Part shown: positions 9,288 through 17,915 of the stretch, piece after piece
How positions within the stretch are numbered: the first letter of the stretch is position 1
How the letters are laid out: every line of letters starts with the position of its first letter
From: Candidatus Thiodiazotropha sp. (ex Monitilora ramsayi)
Lineage (GTDB): Bacteria > Pseudomonadota > Gammaproteobacteria > Chromatiales > Chromatiaceae
DNA: 64,000 nucleotides
Assembly: GCA_025655595.1 (NCBI GenBank)
Contig: JAHXIO010000003.1
Coordinates: forward strand, 248,001 to 312,000
Direction: 5' to 3'
Translations under genes and position numbers: made by a program
Notes under the pieces: model-generated
Database searches by the model: none
What the model saw: the letters and a program-made list of their open reading frames with translations, nothing else
What the model was told of the DNA's origin: nothing

Positions 9288-10684
9288 AATATCGCTTAAT
9301 ACTTCCTGTACTCTCATTCAGTCTGCTGGCGGGGTGTACAACCCTGGCCCCTGAATATTCACGGCCTGCACTGACCGTCGATGCCAGTCTGCCACAATAT
9401 GCTGATCCGCAGGTCATTACACCGTTGGCGACAGCATTATCCTGGCGTGAGTTTATCCTCCATCCGCAGCTTCGAGAGATTATTGAGCTCGCACTGGAAA
9501 ACAACCGGGATATGCGGGTGGCTGTGTTGAATCTACAACGTGCCCGCGCACTCTACCGTGTAGAAGGATCGGCTCGGCTACCCAATGTGGATATAACTGC
9601 CAGCGGATCACATACCGGCTTATCTGCCAGTCAGTCAGATACCGGTGAAGAGACGACTGCCCATGAGTATTCGATCGGACTGGGAACCGTCGGTTATGAA
9701 CTGGATCTGTTTGGCCGGGTACGCAATTTGGAACAAAGCGCTCTCGAAAGCTATTTCGCCACGGAACAGGCACGAAGAGCCATGGAACTTACCCTGATCG
9801 CAGATGTTGCCAACGCCTATCTGGCGTTGACAGCAGACACTCAGCGACTCGATATTGCAGAGAACACACTGGACAATCAGCTTGAGGCCTACAAGATACA
9901 GAAGACACGCTTCGATCGTGGGGCCTTGTCGGAGCTGGAACTGATTCAGGTTCAGACTCAGGTGGAAACTGCACGCGTTGAGGTGGCACATTTGAAATCA
10001 CTGGTGGTGCGGGACACCCATGTACTGCGCTTACTAGCGGGTACTGATATTCCGAGAGAGTTCCTGTTACCAGAAGTAAGACCTACAATGCACTGGTTCC
10101 AGAGCGTTTCTGCCGGCATCTCATCAGATATTCTCTTACAGCGACCTGATGTCATGCAGGCAGAGCATAAGCTACGTGCTGCCAACGCCGATATCGGTGT
10201 TGCCAGAGCCGCGTTCTTCCCAAGAATCTCACTCACAGCCGGGCTTGGATCGGCAAGCAGTGAGTTGTCTGACCTGTTTGGCGGCGGATCATCCACCTGG
10301 CAGTTTATACCATCGTTAAGCCTGCCCATTTTCAATGCAGGAAGAAACGAGGCAAACCTTGAAATCGCAAAAGCCGATCAGCAGATTGCCAAGGCTACGT
10401 ATGAACAATCGATCCAACGCGCATTTCGCGAGGTGGCTGACAGTCTGGCTGAGGATAGGTTTAATTCCGATCAGCTGGATGCGCAGCATTCCCTCGCAGC
10501 TGCAACCGCACAGGCCTACAAACTGGCTAAGCTACGTTATGAGCAAGGCATTGATGGTTACCTGCAAGTGCTCGATGCACAGCGGTCTGATTATGAAGCC
10601 CAACAGAACCTGGTTCGAATTCAACAGGAAAAAATGTCTGCTGAATTAAGCATTTATAAAGCCCTGGGCGGACTAAGCAGTTAA
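9284..10684 (+). CDS. Outer-membrane efflux lipoprotein (OprM/NodT, TolC superfamily)
   Basis: This 466-residue trimeric channel protein completes the tripartite pump. The lipobox LAGC makes Cys18 the acylated residue, followed by APEYSRP, the family's PDY-P-like start. Two internally repeated outer-membrane-efflux domains are visible (about 60-245 and 270-460), with long Ala/Gln/Leu-rich helices and the [14 protein letters not shown] stretch typical of NodT-type members. It starts at a GTG overlapping the pump's TGA. A second efflux gene follows 44 bp downstream. Confidence 0.95.
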   Translation: MKYRLILPVLSFSLLAGCTTLAPEYSRPALTVDASLPQYADPQVITPLATALSWREFILHPQLREIIELALENNRDMRVAVLNLQRARALYRVEGSARLPNVDITASGSHTGLSASQSDTGEETTAHEYSIGLGTVGYELDLFGRVRNLEQSALESYFATEQARRAMELTLIADVANAYLALTADTQRLDIAENTLDNQLEAYKIQKTRFDRGALSELELIQVQTQVETARVEVAHLKSLVVRDTHVLRLLAGTDIPREFLLPEVRPTMHWFQSVSAGISSDILLQRPDVMQAEHKLRAANADIGVARAAFFPRISLTAGLGSASSELSDLFGGGSSTWQFIPSLSLPIFNAGRNEANLEIAKADQQIAKATYEQSIQRAFREVADSLAEDRFNSDQLDAQHSLAAATAQAYKLAKLRYEQGIDGYLQVLDAQRSDYEAQQNLVRIQQEKMSAELSIYKALGGLSS

Positions 10685-10728
10685 CCATTGCGTACCGGCG
10701 ATTCGATAAAGATCAGGTGGGGTGACTG

Positions 10729-11043
10729 ATGGCTTGGATATGGCTAATCTCGGCAGGATTTAGTGAAGTACTTTTTGCTACCTTTCTCAAACTATCGGAT
10801 GGGTTTTCCAAGCCGATCTATTCGATAGCATTTGTCGTTGCCGCAGCATTCTCTTTTTTCTGCCTGACTAAGGCAATGCAAAATATACCCATAGGAACTG
10901 CCTACGCTGTATGGACCGGTATTGGTGCAGCTGGGGTAGTGATATTAGGGATCATATTGTTTTCCGAGCCACTCACGGCCGGAAGGCTGTTTTTCATCTC
11001 AACACTTGTCGCATCGATCATTGGCTTGAAGCTGGTATCGTGA
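10729..11043 (+). CDS. Small multidrug resistance protein, Gdx (SugE) type
   Basis: This 104-residue protein has four hydrophobic helices and the SMR membrane-embedded glutamate at residue 13 (AGFSEVLFATFLK). The stretch GTAYAVWTGIGAAG matches the Gdx/guanidinium-exporter subclass rather than EmrE, which has a different loop there. SMR proteins work as antiparallel dimers exchanging protons for cationic substrate across the inner membrane. A GGTGGGG site precedes the ATG. It lies 44 bp after the outer-membrane channel gene on the same strand and is probably the last gene of the MarR-controlled operon. Guanidinium as substrate is inferred from the family motif. Confidence 0.88.
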   Translation: MAWIWLISAGFSEVLFATFLKLSDGFSKPIYSIAFVVAAAFSFFCLTKAMQNIPIGTAYAVWTGIGAAGVVILGIILFSEPLTAGRLFFISTLVASIIGLKLVS

Positions 11044-11308
11044 CTGAATTGTGGTTTTTTGCCAAATAGCGGTAGATAGCTTATCTGCTCCTCACGGTAG
11101 TGGGTGAGGTAGAGGGCTAATTATTCCGTTTATGCACCAGTTTTAGCTCTTTTAGTGTCTTTTTAATGGGGCCGGATAGGGCGGTGGCTGTGGTACACAG
11201 GGAGGTCTAGAGGGTCTATGCTGGGGTTCAGGATGCAACAAAACTCTTCCGGATAAAGGTGCAAAAGACCCCCACCCCGGGGCCCTGGATCCCCTGGACA
11301 CCGTCTTT

Positions 11309-11867
11309 CCCGTCACATCGACTGGGACCGGCTCATCGCCAAGCGCCCCCTGATCCTGCAGACCGTGGCGCAGTTGCCGGTCTATCTGCTCAAACCCGAT
11401 GTGCTGGGGCTGCTCGCGGCCAAAAAACACCCCACCTATCGGCTCATTCTGGATCTCATGTGGACCACCGGGGTGCGGATCTCGGAAATCCTAGCCCTCA
11501 CGCTGGCGAGCGTCATCGAGGACGGGTACGGGGTGGTGCTGACTACTTTGAAACAGCGGCCGAAGCGACCGAAGAAGACGGCCTTAGCCCGGTCTGTCTA
11601 ACGCTATGTGCCCATTGCGGATCTGTTGCTGCAGGATCGGATTCAGAGTTATTTTTATGCAAAAAAGTTCAGGAAGGGGGGGCAGATTTTCGGATCAGCT
11701 GCCACACGTTCAGGCACTCCTTTGCGGTACACCTCTTATTGCACGGGCGGCCGTTGAAGGTGGTGAGCCAGCTTCTGGGGCACCGCTCGGTTGACAGCAC
11801 CGAGATCTACACCAATGTGCTCACCGTGGATGCGGCGCATTTTCTGGACGGGGTGGATTTCCACTAA
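11309..11867 (+). pseudogene. Broken tyrosine recombinase (integrase) gene
   Basis: Recognisable integrase segments lie in two frames. The first frame (11309-11690) holds [17 protein letters not shown] with the first catalytic Arg, then an in-frame TAA at 11599-11601 after KKTALARSV, then continues as [13 protein letters not shown] frameshift near 11690 is needed to reach [12 protein letters not shown] (H-x-x-R), LLGHRS and EIYTNV with the nucleophilic Tyr in the other frame, ending at 11867. No convincing N-terminal core-binding domain is left. A nonsense codon plus a frameshift make this a decayed gene. It marks the left border of the methyltransferase/Vsr island and is probably a relic of the element that brought it. 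Confidence 0.85.
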
Positions 11868-11977
11868 GATGTGGAGCGAGTTTAAGAAAATACCTCATTC
11901 AGTCTTGCAGCGTAGCGATCTTTGCCCATAAACCTGGTACTATTACCAAGTCTTTATCGGAATGTATAACAGCGACA

Positions 11978-12961
11978 ATGGTAACTTTTGTGGATCTTTT
12001 CTGTGGTGGAGGGCTTGGTGCACGAGGCGCCGTGAATGCAGGTGCAAAACCCATTCTGTCTGTGGACTCATGGGATATCGCTACTGCTACCTACGCACGC
12101 AATTTCCCCACCGCAGAAGTGCTGTGTTCGCCCATAGAAAACATGGATCCCTGGAGTTTAGCTGAAGATTATAGTCCCGATGTATTACTAACCTCCCCTG
12201 AATGCACCTCCCATTCAATTGCACGGGGGGCTAAGCCAAGCTGTGAAAAAAGCAAGGAAACAGCTATTGGAATTATCCCATGGATTGAGGCAATGGAGCC
12301 GCGATGGCTCATTGTGGAAAACGTAAACCGCATGAAAAAATGGAACCGGCACAATGAGTTGATCAGCACAATAGAGTCATATGACTATACAGTAAATGAT
12401 CTTCTCTTAAATGCAGCAGACTTTGGTGTACCCCAATCACGCAAACGGATGTTTCTAGTCTGTGATCGTGGGGGCTCGATTATTTCGCGAAATGATTTAA
12501 TATCGTTACACAAAAGAGGAGCCAAATCCGCCCGATCAATCATCAACTGGTCCGGCAAGTACAAAAGTAAACCGCTCTACATTGAAAATAGAGCCCTGGC
12601 CACTATTCACAGGGCCGAAAGAGCTATTGAGGTGCTAGGCAGGAGAAAAGACTTCATCATCGTATATTATGGCTCTGATTACGCAGGCGGCTGGCAGTCA
12701 CTCGATGCGCCCCTTCGTACTATAACAACTCTTGACCGATTCGGCCTAATAACATGGAAGGGCAATACTCCCTATCTTCGTATGTTGCAGCCGCCTGAGT
12801 TGCTGAAAGCAATGGGAGCAGGCTTCAGGCACCAGCTTCCCTATGGCAGTCGTCGTGACAAAATCAAGCTGTGTGGAAATGGTGTCTGCTCTCCTGTTAT
12901 GGAAATGATATTCAAGAAAATAATCCAGATTGAAAGAGAAGAGTTAAGACTAGCTTCCTGA
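11978..12961 (+). CDS. DNA (cytosine-5) methyltransferase
   Basis: This 327-residue C5 methyltransferase shows motif I FVDLFCGGG (residues 4-12) for S-adenosylmethionine, the motif IV loop SPECTSHS with catalytic Cys76 (a Pro-Glu-Cys variant of the usual Pro-Pro-Cys), motif VI VENV (113-116) and motif VIII QSRKRMFL (153-160). Near the C-terminus GNGVCSPV looks like motif X. The target-recognition region lies around 170-280, so the recognition sequence cannot be read. No clear Shine-Dalgarno site precedes the ATG. It converges on vsr with a 14-bp gap. Vsr repairs T:G mismatches left by deamination of 5-methylcytosine, which fits, but the neighbours suggest a wider restriction-like role. Confidence 0.93.
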   Translation: MVTFVDLFCGGGLGARGAVNAGAKPILSVDSWDIATATYARNFPTAEVLCSPIENMDPWSLAEDYSPDVLLTSPECTSHSIARGAKPSCEKSKETAIGIIPWIEAMEPRWLIVENVNRMKKWNRHNELISTIESYDYTVNDLLLNAADFGVPQSRKRMFLVCDRGGSIISRNDLISLHKRGAKSARSIINWSGKYKSKPLYIENRALATIHRAERAIEVLGRRKDFIIVYYGSDYAGGWQSLDAPLRTITTLDRFGLITWKGNTPYLRMLQPPELLKAMGAGFRHQLPYGSRRDKIKLCGNGVCSPVMEMIFKKIIQIEREELRLAS

Positions 12962-12975
12962 ATGACTTTTCAGTC

Positions 12976-13404
12976 CTAAAGGGGTCGAACGTCTCTTTGC
13001 GTTTCCAGAATGTTTACAATACGGTCAATACAACTTTCCAGAGATTCTTTGATTTCGTGCTCCCAAACACGGATGACCTGCCATCCCTGGGACTCCAGTG
13101 TTCTATTGTTTTTTTGATCACGTGCGACATTCTCATTTATTTTTCTCATCCAGAATCGCGTCCGTGTTTTTGGCTGAACAAAATGATTAGGGCATTTATG
13201 CCAGAAACATCCATCTATAAAAATCACAGTTCTATATGCAGAGAGAGTCAAGTCTGGTTTGCCTGGTAATTTGTTGCCAATTCGATATCTATATCCAAGA
13301 TTCCATAAAGCCTTTCGAAGTATCAATTCCGGCTTGGTGTTCTTACCTTTAATTTGAGACATACAGTAAGAACGCTGCTGAGGGGATAAAACATCATTTG
13401 ACAT
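12976..13404 (-). CDS. vsr: Vsr-type very-short-patch repair / restriction endonuclease
   Basis: This 142-residue protein has the whole Vsr fold: an N-terminal RSYCMSQIKGKNTKPE block, GKPDLTLSAYRTVIF with the catalytic Asp, then GCFWHKCP with the zinc/active-site His and Cys, RTRFW, and QGWQVIRVWEHEI near the C-terminus. In the classical role it nicks 5' of the T in T:G mismatches at methylated sites. The ATG at 13404 matches the family's usual N-terminus. An upstream ATG at 13431 with GGAAG 7 nt before it would add nine residues and overlap the receiver gene. It is the last gene of the kinase-receiver-vsr operon, with 7 bp between the receiver stop and its start, and converges on the methyltransferase. 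Confidence 0.92.
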   Translation of the reverse strand: MSNDVLSPQQRSYCMSQIKGKNTKPELILRKALWNLGYRYRIGNKLPGKPDLTLSAYRTVIFIDGCFWHKCPNHFVQPKTRTRFWMRKINENVARDQKNNRTLESQGWQVIRVWEHEIKESLESCIDRIVNILETQRDVRPL

Positions 13405-13411
13405 GGATCGA

Positions 13412-14563
13412 TTAAATGATGATCGATTCATCAATATTCTTCCAAATAGAATCAAATTCGTAGTCAGGTGTTCCAATTCTACCAAAATAACTGGAAAATA
13501 GTTGGAGCACCTCTTCTCTATACGGGTTATCTAACGAACAGACTATTTCGAATTTAACGGCATCGGCAATCGGTAGATTCAATAGTTGTTGGAAATCAAC
13601 AATACAATCCGGTAGAAAAAAAGTGCCAGGTAAAAACTTGAAGCGTCCACCCTTGGCATTCTTCACTAAGCTTTTTACTTCTCCTCTTGCCTTGTTAGTA
13701 GAAGTTTTAATTTCTTTTGAGGGTTGTCCAGGAGCCAAGCCGTCCAACTCTCTAGCGTAATCCTGCCAGTTCTTATAGAGCATGTGGTCTGCCAAAGGCG
13801 TGATTTGCGCCAAAAGCACGTTTTCAGCCTTATTTTGTTCGAAATCACAGGCTGGGGTGAGTACCATCCAAAGCGTACCGTCATCTTTCCTTTTAAAGAT
13901 ATCAGCAGGGTTACAGCTTTCCTGTTCAGGCGGAAACAGATACATTTCGAGAGGTGTTATAAGGTTAACATCACTACCAAGCAATTCCTTGATACGTCTC
14001 TGAGAGAGATTCTTGGCCAAATTCCTAGCCGCCAGCAGTGCTATATCTGATGTCATATCGTCATCGGAATAGTCTTTCAGTGCCTTCTCTAGGTTGTCCC
14101 ATACAAATGCACGACTTTGGTCTTCGATATACTGAGACAAGTGAGGCAATCCAGTTGTCAGAATTGAATTTACAGCGCTTCGAATTTCTTGCGGTGTTGC
14201 TCCTTTCTCAACCACCTTCACGACATGACTTCTCAGATGATCCACTTTTGCTGGGAAACCAGTATAAAAAATCACAGGCACAAATCGAGACGATTTGAGT
14301 ACATCTAGTAATTGCTCGCCACGCTGGTCTTCTTGGCCTGGATTTTCTGCCGGATCGGGATCAGCTTTGTCTTCATGGACATCCAGAAAAATCAAATCAA
14401 ACCTGTTATTTTCGATCAACTTCATGCCTTCATCGAATGATGTAACACAGGTAAACTCGAATGCATCTTCACCCATCCTGCTTGACATAATCCCAATAAG
14501 TCCAACGTGTATCTCAGGATCGTCATCCACTGAAAGTACTTTCCATTCAGACTTCATCATCAT
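13412..14563 (-). CDS. Response-regulator-like protein with uncharacterised effector domain
   Basis: Residues 8-135 of 383 form a receiver domain with an intact phosphorylation site: acidic residues 13-15 (VDDDPE), phospho-acceptor Asp61 (IFLDV), Thr101 (FYTG) and Lys120 (VEKG). Right after Asp61 it has an unusual insertion of about 20 residues, very rich in Asp and Glu (about 63-82). Residues 140-383 do not resemble any DNA-binding output domain I recognise. They include WMVLTPACDFEQNKAE (around 235) and a mostly alpha/beta segment. The start directly follows the stop of the kinase gene (TAA then ATG), so the two are translationally coupled, and the stop is 7 bp before vsr. It is most likely the phosphorylation partner of the upstream kinase, controlling either the nuclease or the methyltransferase by protein contact. 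Confidence 0.82.
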   Translation of the reverse strand: MMMKSEWKVLSVDDDPEIHVGLIGIMSSRMGEDAFEFTCVTSFDEGMKLIENNRFDLIFLDVHEDKADPDPAENPGQEDQRGEQLLDVLKSSRFVPVIFYTGFPAKVDHLRSHVVKVVEKGATPQEIRSAVNSILTTGLPHLSQYIEDQSRAFVWDNLEKALKDYSDDDMTSDIALLAARNLAKNLSQRRIKELLGSDVNLITPLEMYLFPPEQESCNPADIFKRKDDGTLWMVLTPACDFEQNKAENVLLAQITPLADHMLYKNWQDYARELDGLAPGQPSKEIKTSTNKARGEVKSLVKNAKGGRFKFLPGTFFLPDCIVDFQQLLNLPIADAVKFEIVCSLDNPYREEVLQLFSSYFGRIGTPDYEFDSIWKNIDESIII

Positions 14564-16813
14564 TTAAACCCTTTTTTTCAAAATTATCCTGAAAATAGCC
14601 CCACCAGAACCCCCAGCATCTAGTAGTTCCACAGTTCCGTTGTAATAGTCATGTACAATCTCTCCAACGAGACAGAGCCCCAGACCATGCCCATCAGGCT
14701 TTCTTGAAAAATAAGGTTCAAATATCTGATCCTTGTATTTTTCATCTATTCCTGGGCCTGTATCGGAAAAGATAATTTCTAACGAACTGTCATTTTTTCT
14801 CTCAACCAATACCCGAATATTGCGTTTGTCTTCAGGAACAGATTTCAACCAAAATAAGCTGTTTGTAATGAGATTTGTAAAAATCTCAGAGAGCTCAGTT
14901 GTATCTATACTCACAAGAGTTTGTGAATCTGGAAGCTCAATTTCTATGGAAGCCTCATTTAGTTCTTTTTCATATATATGGAAAATGTCCCTGATAAGTT
15001 CTTCAATATAATATTTTTTTGGCCGTCCGCGCTTGCGGCCACCAAACGGCTCTACTCTTCGAAAGACATCCCTAAGAATTGAAGATTGCCCAACGATTTT
15101 TCCATAGCTTTTCTCGAAATCCTCTAGTTGTGTAAACTTAGGATGAAATTGTTGTAAGTCTTCAGCCATTTCCCTACCAAGGCCTGCCTCTGTCTGGATT
15201 TTTGCCAGTGGCTGGCGACCGTCATGAAGAATCTTGTCTATGATCCCTCCCAGTGTTGCTAGCGCATGGTATTGGGACAAAACATCTTGAAGTTTTTTTA
15301 TCTGACTCCTCCAGTCAGCTTCGGCTTTGTTAATTAAATTCAACGTCGATTTCTTATCGACATCACTGCGCTTTACTGCGTCGGTGATTTTATTAAAATC
15401 AGGTGAATCAAAAAGTCCTTTTTGTTCATCATTGTCGTTTTTTTTGGATTTTTTTCGTTTCGATGAGTATCTGAGAAGCTCTGTTTCATTTAATATGAAC
15501 TTCATAATATTCTGGAGATCAGAATATGCCGCGTTATTGTCAAGACCCTCTCGATTGCTTCGATCATGCAATTCAGGATTCTTGTCCGCGGTAATAGTTA
15601 TATATCCAGTTATCTGATTGTTTGACAACTTCCTTGTAGGAGCCTGAACGCGGCGAATATCCAATCTCAGCCAATCATTATCAGGTTCACCGTACGGCAA
15701 AACTCTGAATCCATCTCTGTATATGTTTATTCCAGCTATTGCATCCAGATCTTTTCTGATGCTCCTGATACCACCGCCCACTTTTTGGTTTACATTCTCA
15801 AGGTCATCACGATCCCAAATTCGCAGTTCAAATTCGAAAGGCCCGCTTTCAATTACCTTTTCCTTTTGAGAATCAATTATAAGATTTGACTTTTTGCTGG
15901 AAGGGTATAAGTCCCATTCGCCATCAGAAAATATTTTGTGGAAAAACCCGTTAAGTTCATGTGTCGCATTTTCCTCTTCAATACGAACAGAAAAGGAGTA
16001 CTCACCCTCTGACTTTACCTCGCCCCTCACTACGTAATGTGGATACTTGATTATTTCAGGAGGAGTGATTCTGGAATTAAACTCACTGTACTTTTCCGGA
16101 AGGTCCAGAAATATACTAAAATCACTTTTAGAGTAAAAAGGGGATAGAAGCCTAGACAATCCTCTTTGTAGATTCACAAAATCATGCCTTTCCCAGGTAT
16201 GCTTCAACTTGTTCATCCTTAGTGCCGTTCCATGGTAAGGAGCCCGATACCTCTTTTCGGAAAATGCCTTAAGCCGCCAGCCTGGTGCTATTGCTGTCGC
16301 AGCCTGCTCATCTGCCAGGAAAAGAATGTCACTAAGGAACCTCTCATCATCATCAAACTGAGTCCAGTCGAACAGTGCGTATGACTCTGCTTCAGGCTGA
16401 TCCTTGGTTCTGGTAAACAACTCCAATTCTTCAGCAATTCTCGCAGCAGCAAACCTGCCGATTCCTTTCTCGCCTAGTACCCGCCTTCTTCCGCTCTTGC
16501 TTCTCTTGTTGTTTTTCTTGATTGATGTCGCGATGATCATCCAAGAATTATGGATCGTAACCATATCCATACCATGGCCATCATCTAAAACTTCAACACT
16601 TCCTTTCCTTTCCTTGAGGTCTCCTGAGAATGAAATCAGTACATTTTCAGCATCAGCATCATATGCATTCTTAACAAGCTCAATTAAAGCTACTGTTTCG
16701 CTACTGATAAGCTCCTCGCCCAGTGTCTTTAGCAATCTTGCTTTCGGGCGAAGAGCAATCGCTCCATCACTATCAGAGGGTGTCCGTTGATTATTTTCAG
16801 ATGGTCCATTCAT
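14564..16813 (-). CDS. Dual-GHKL histidine kinase (MORC/Hsp90-like ATPase plus kinase core)
   Basis: This 749-residue cytoplasmic protein has two separate GHKL ATPase domains. The first (about 20-230) is of the MutL/Hsp90/MORC kind: ALIELVKNAYDADAE (42-56) with the Mg-binding Asn, DDGHGM (77-82) and LGEKGIGRFAA (113-123). The middle (about 240-500) is mixed and ends in a charged linker. The C-terminal half is a histidine kinase: His530 in LHDGRQPL is the probable phosphorylated residue, followed by an N-box (NLITNSLFWL, about 647-656), DTGPGID (684-690) and GHGLGL (708-713). A short basic stretch GGRKRGRPKK (591-600) resembles an AT-hook. No membrane helices or sensor domains are seen, so the N-terminal ATPase probably senses DNA or protein. 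First gene of the operon with the receiver and vsr genes. Confidence 0.88.
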   Translation of the reverse strand: MNGPSENNQRTPSDSDGAIALRPKARLLKTLGEELISSETVALIELVKNAYDADAENVLISFSGDLKERKGSVEVLDDGHGMDMVTIHNSWMIIATSIKKNNKRSKSGRRRVLGEKGIGRFAAARIAEELELFTRTKDQPEAESYALFDWTQFDDDERFLSDILFLADEQAATAIAPGWRLKAFSEKRYRAPYHGTALRMNKLKHTWERHDFVNLQRGLSRLLSPFYSKSDFSIFLDLPEKYSEFNSRITPPEIIKYPHYVVRGEVKSEGEYSFSVRIEEENATHELNGFFHKIFSDGEWDLYPSSKKSNLIIDSQKEKVIESGPFEFELRIWDRDDLENVNQKVGGGIRSIRKDLDAIAGINIYRDGFRVLPYGEPDNDWLRLDIRRVQAPTRKLSNNQITGYITITADKNPELHDRSNREGLDNNAAYSDLQNIMKFILNETELLRYSSKRKKSKKNDNDEQKGLFDSPDFNKITDAVKRSDVDKKSTLNLINKAEADWRSQIKKLQDVLSQYHALATLGGIIDKILHDGRQPLAKIQTEAGLGREMAEDLQQFHPKFTQLEDFEKSYGKIVGQSSILRDVFRRVEPFGGRKRGRPKKYYIEELIRDIFHIYEKELNEASIEIELPDSQTLVSIDTTELSEIFTNLITNSLFWLKSVPEDKRNIRVLVERKNDSSLEIIFSDTGPGIDEKYKDQIFEPYFSRKPDGHGLGLCLVGEIVHDYYNGTVELLDAGGSGGAIFRIILKKRV

Positions 16814-17066
16814 TTCGTTTTCACTTGATATGAAGATCTATGTAATTCAGATCTAGATGTATGTAAGAGTCCTGACAAGCCACTCTTATAGGTGGTATGG
16901 CCAGACACCTCATATGCTGCTGCCTTGATGAGGCCATGCACTTGTTTTGATATATATCGTTTTCGCCAAAAAGAGCTAAGCACAATAGAAGTATTCTGGC
17001 ACGAATTACTTAAAATACAAAGACCTACAGCCTAGCAACAGCTGATTAGTTGATTTAAGTAAATCT

Positions 17067-17837
17067 CTATAAATTCTTCAAGGCATCCTCAAGGATCTCC
17101 TCAGGCGGCTCTTCATAGATCAATGTCGTCGAAGGGTTCACGTGCCCTGCGATTTTCTGGGCTACTTTCACGGACTTTTTCTGTTTGTGGATGACATTAG
17201 TAATCAAAGAGCGTCGCCCGCTATGCGAACTGGCCTTTTCCACGCCGGCCCAGTCTCTGAGGATCAACGCCATATGCTCCTGGAGCGTATTGGGAGAGTA
17301 GGGGCCGCCTTTCTGGGAAATGAAAAGAGGGGAGGAGGGCTTTAGTTTTCCAGCTTTTTCGATGCGCAGTTTGAGATACTGTGTCAGGGCGTCTCTTAGC
17401 TCAGAATCAACCATTGGCAAGTCTCGTGATTTACCCTTATGCTGCCTAACTGGTGGATAAAAGTCTTCTGGATCGATCTCAGCACCTGCTTTGGCCATGG
17501 CTTCAATCTGACGGATCATTTTATTAAAAGCATCGACAGTGAAACTGATGGATTGACGTTGATATTGGGTAGTTGACCGTCCCATGGCATCCGCGCCTTT
17601 TGTATAGGCGGCTGGCAAACTCATCACTTCAAGGAGCTTAAAATCCGCCCCCGAGACTTTCAGTCGTGCGACTTCCTTGATCTCCAGCAGGGCGATCTCC
17701 TGCGCTCTGAGCCCCAGCTTGAAGCTGACTTGCATGATCGCCGTATTCTTCTCTGGATGGCGATGCTGCCTGATAGCATTAAATAGTCGTTGCTGCTGCT
17801 TAGCAGTCAGAACTCTTGCTTGGCCAGATTTACGCAT
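17067..17837 (-). CDS. Tyrosine recombinase / phage-type integrase
   Basis: This 256-residue protein is the catalytic half of a tyrosine recombinase with complete active-site residues: Arg44 (LGLRAQEIALL), His205 and Arg208 (HSGRR), His232 (IAGHVNP) and Tyr241 (LIYEE). It is short for the family and lacks a clear separate core-binding domain, as in some stand-alone small integrases. It lies between the kinase operon and the DUF429 gene and on the same strand as both. It could be the mobility gene of the island. No direct repeats marking att sites could be found by eye. Confidence 0.87.
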   Translation of the reverse strand: MRKSGQARVLTAKQQQRLFNAIRQHRHPEKNTAIMQVSFKLGLRAQEIALLEIKEVARLKVSGADFKLLEVMSLPAAYTKGADAMGRSTTQYQRQSISFTVDAFNKMIRQIEAMAKAGAEIDPEDFYPPVRQHKGKSRDLPMVDSELRDALTQYLKLRIEKAGKLKPSSPLFISQKGGPYSPNTLQEHMALILRDWAGVEKASSHSGRRSLITNVIHKQKKSVKVAQKIAGHVNPSTTLIYEEPPEEILEDALKNL

Positions 17838-17866
17838 AAATTGAGTGTAGCAGGGAACACAAATAA

Positions 17867-17895
17867 AATCCGTAATAATGTTATTTTAACGGATT
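17867..17895 (-). terminator. Hairpin after the DUF429 gene
   Basis: The arms AATCCGT and ACGGATT are perfect inverted repeats 15 nt apart, with an inner inverted pair AATAA/TTATT, so a nested stem forms. Read on the minus strand it begins 20 nt after the DUF429 stop and is followed by TTATTT, which fits a weak intrinsic terminator. It is also a symmetrical site directly upstream of the integrase start, so an operator or att-related role is possible. Confidence 0.5.
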
Positions 17896-17915
17896 ATCAT
17901 GAAATAGACTCATTA

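Noticed and set aside
11090..11109. Inverted repeat CCTCAC/GTGAGG considered as terminator of the efflux operon
   Set aside because: The 6-bp stem has an 8-nt loop and no following T-tract, so support is too weak.
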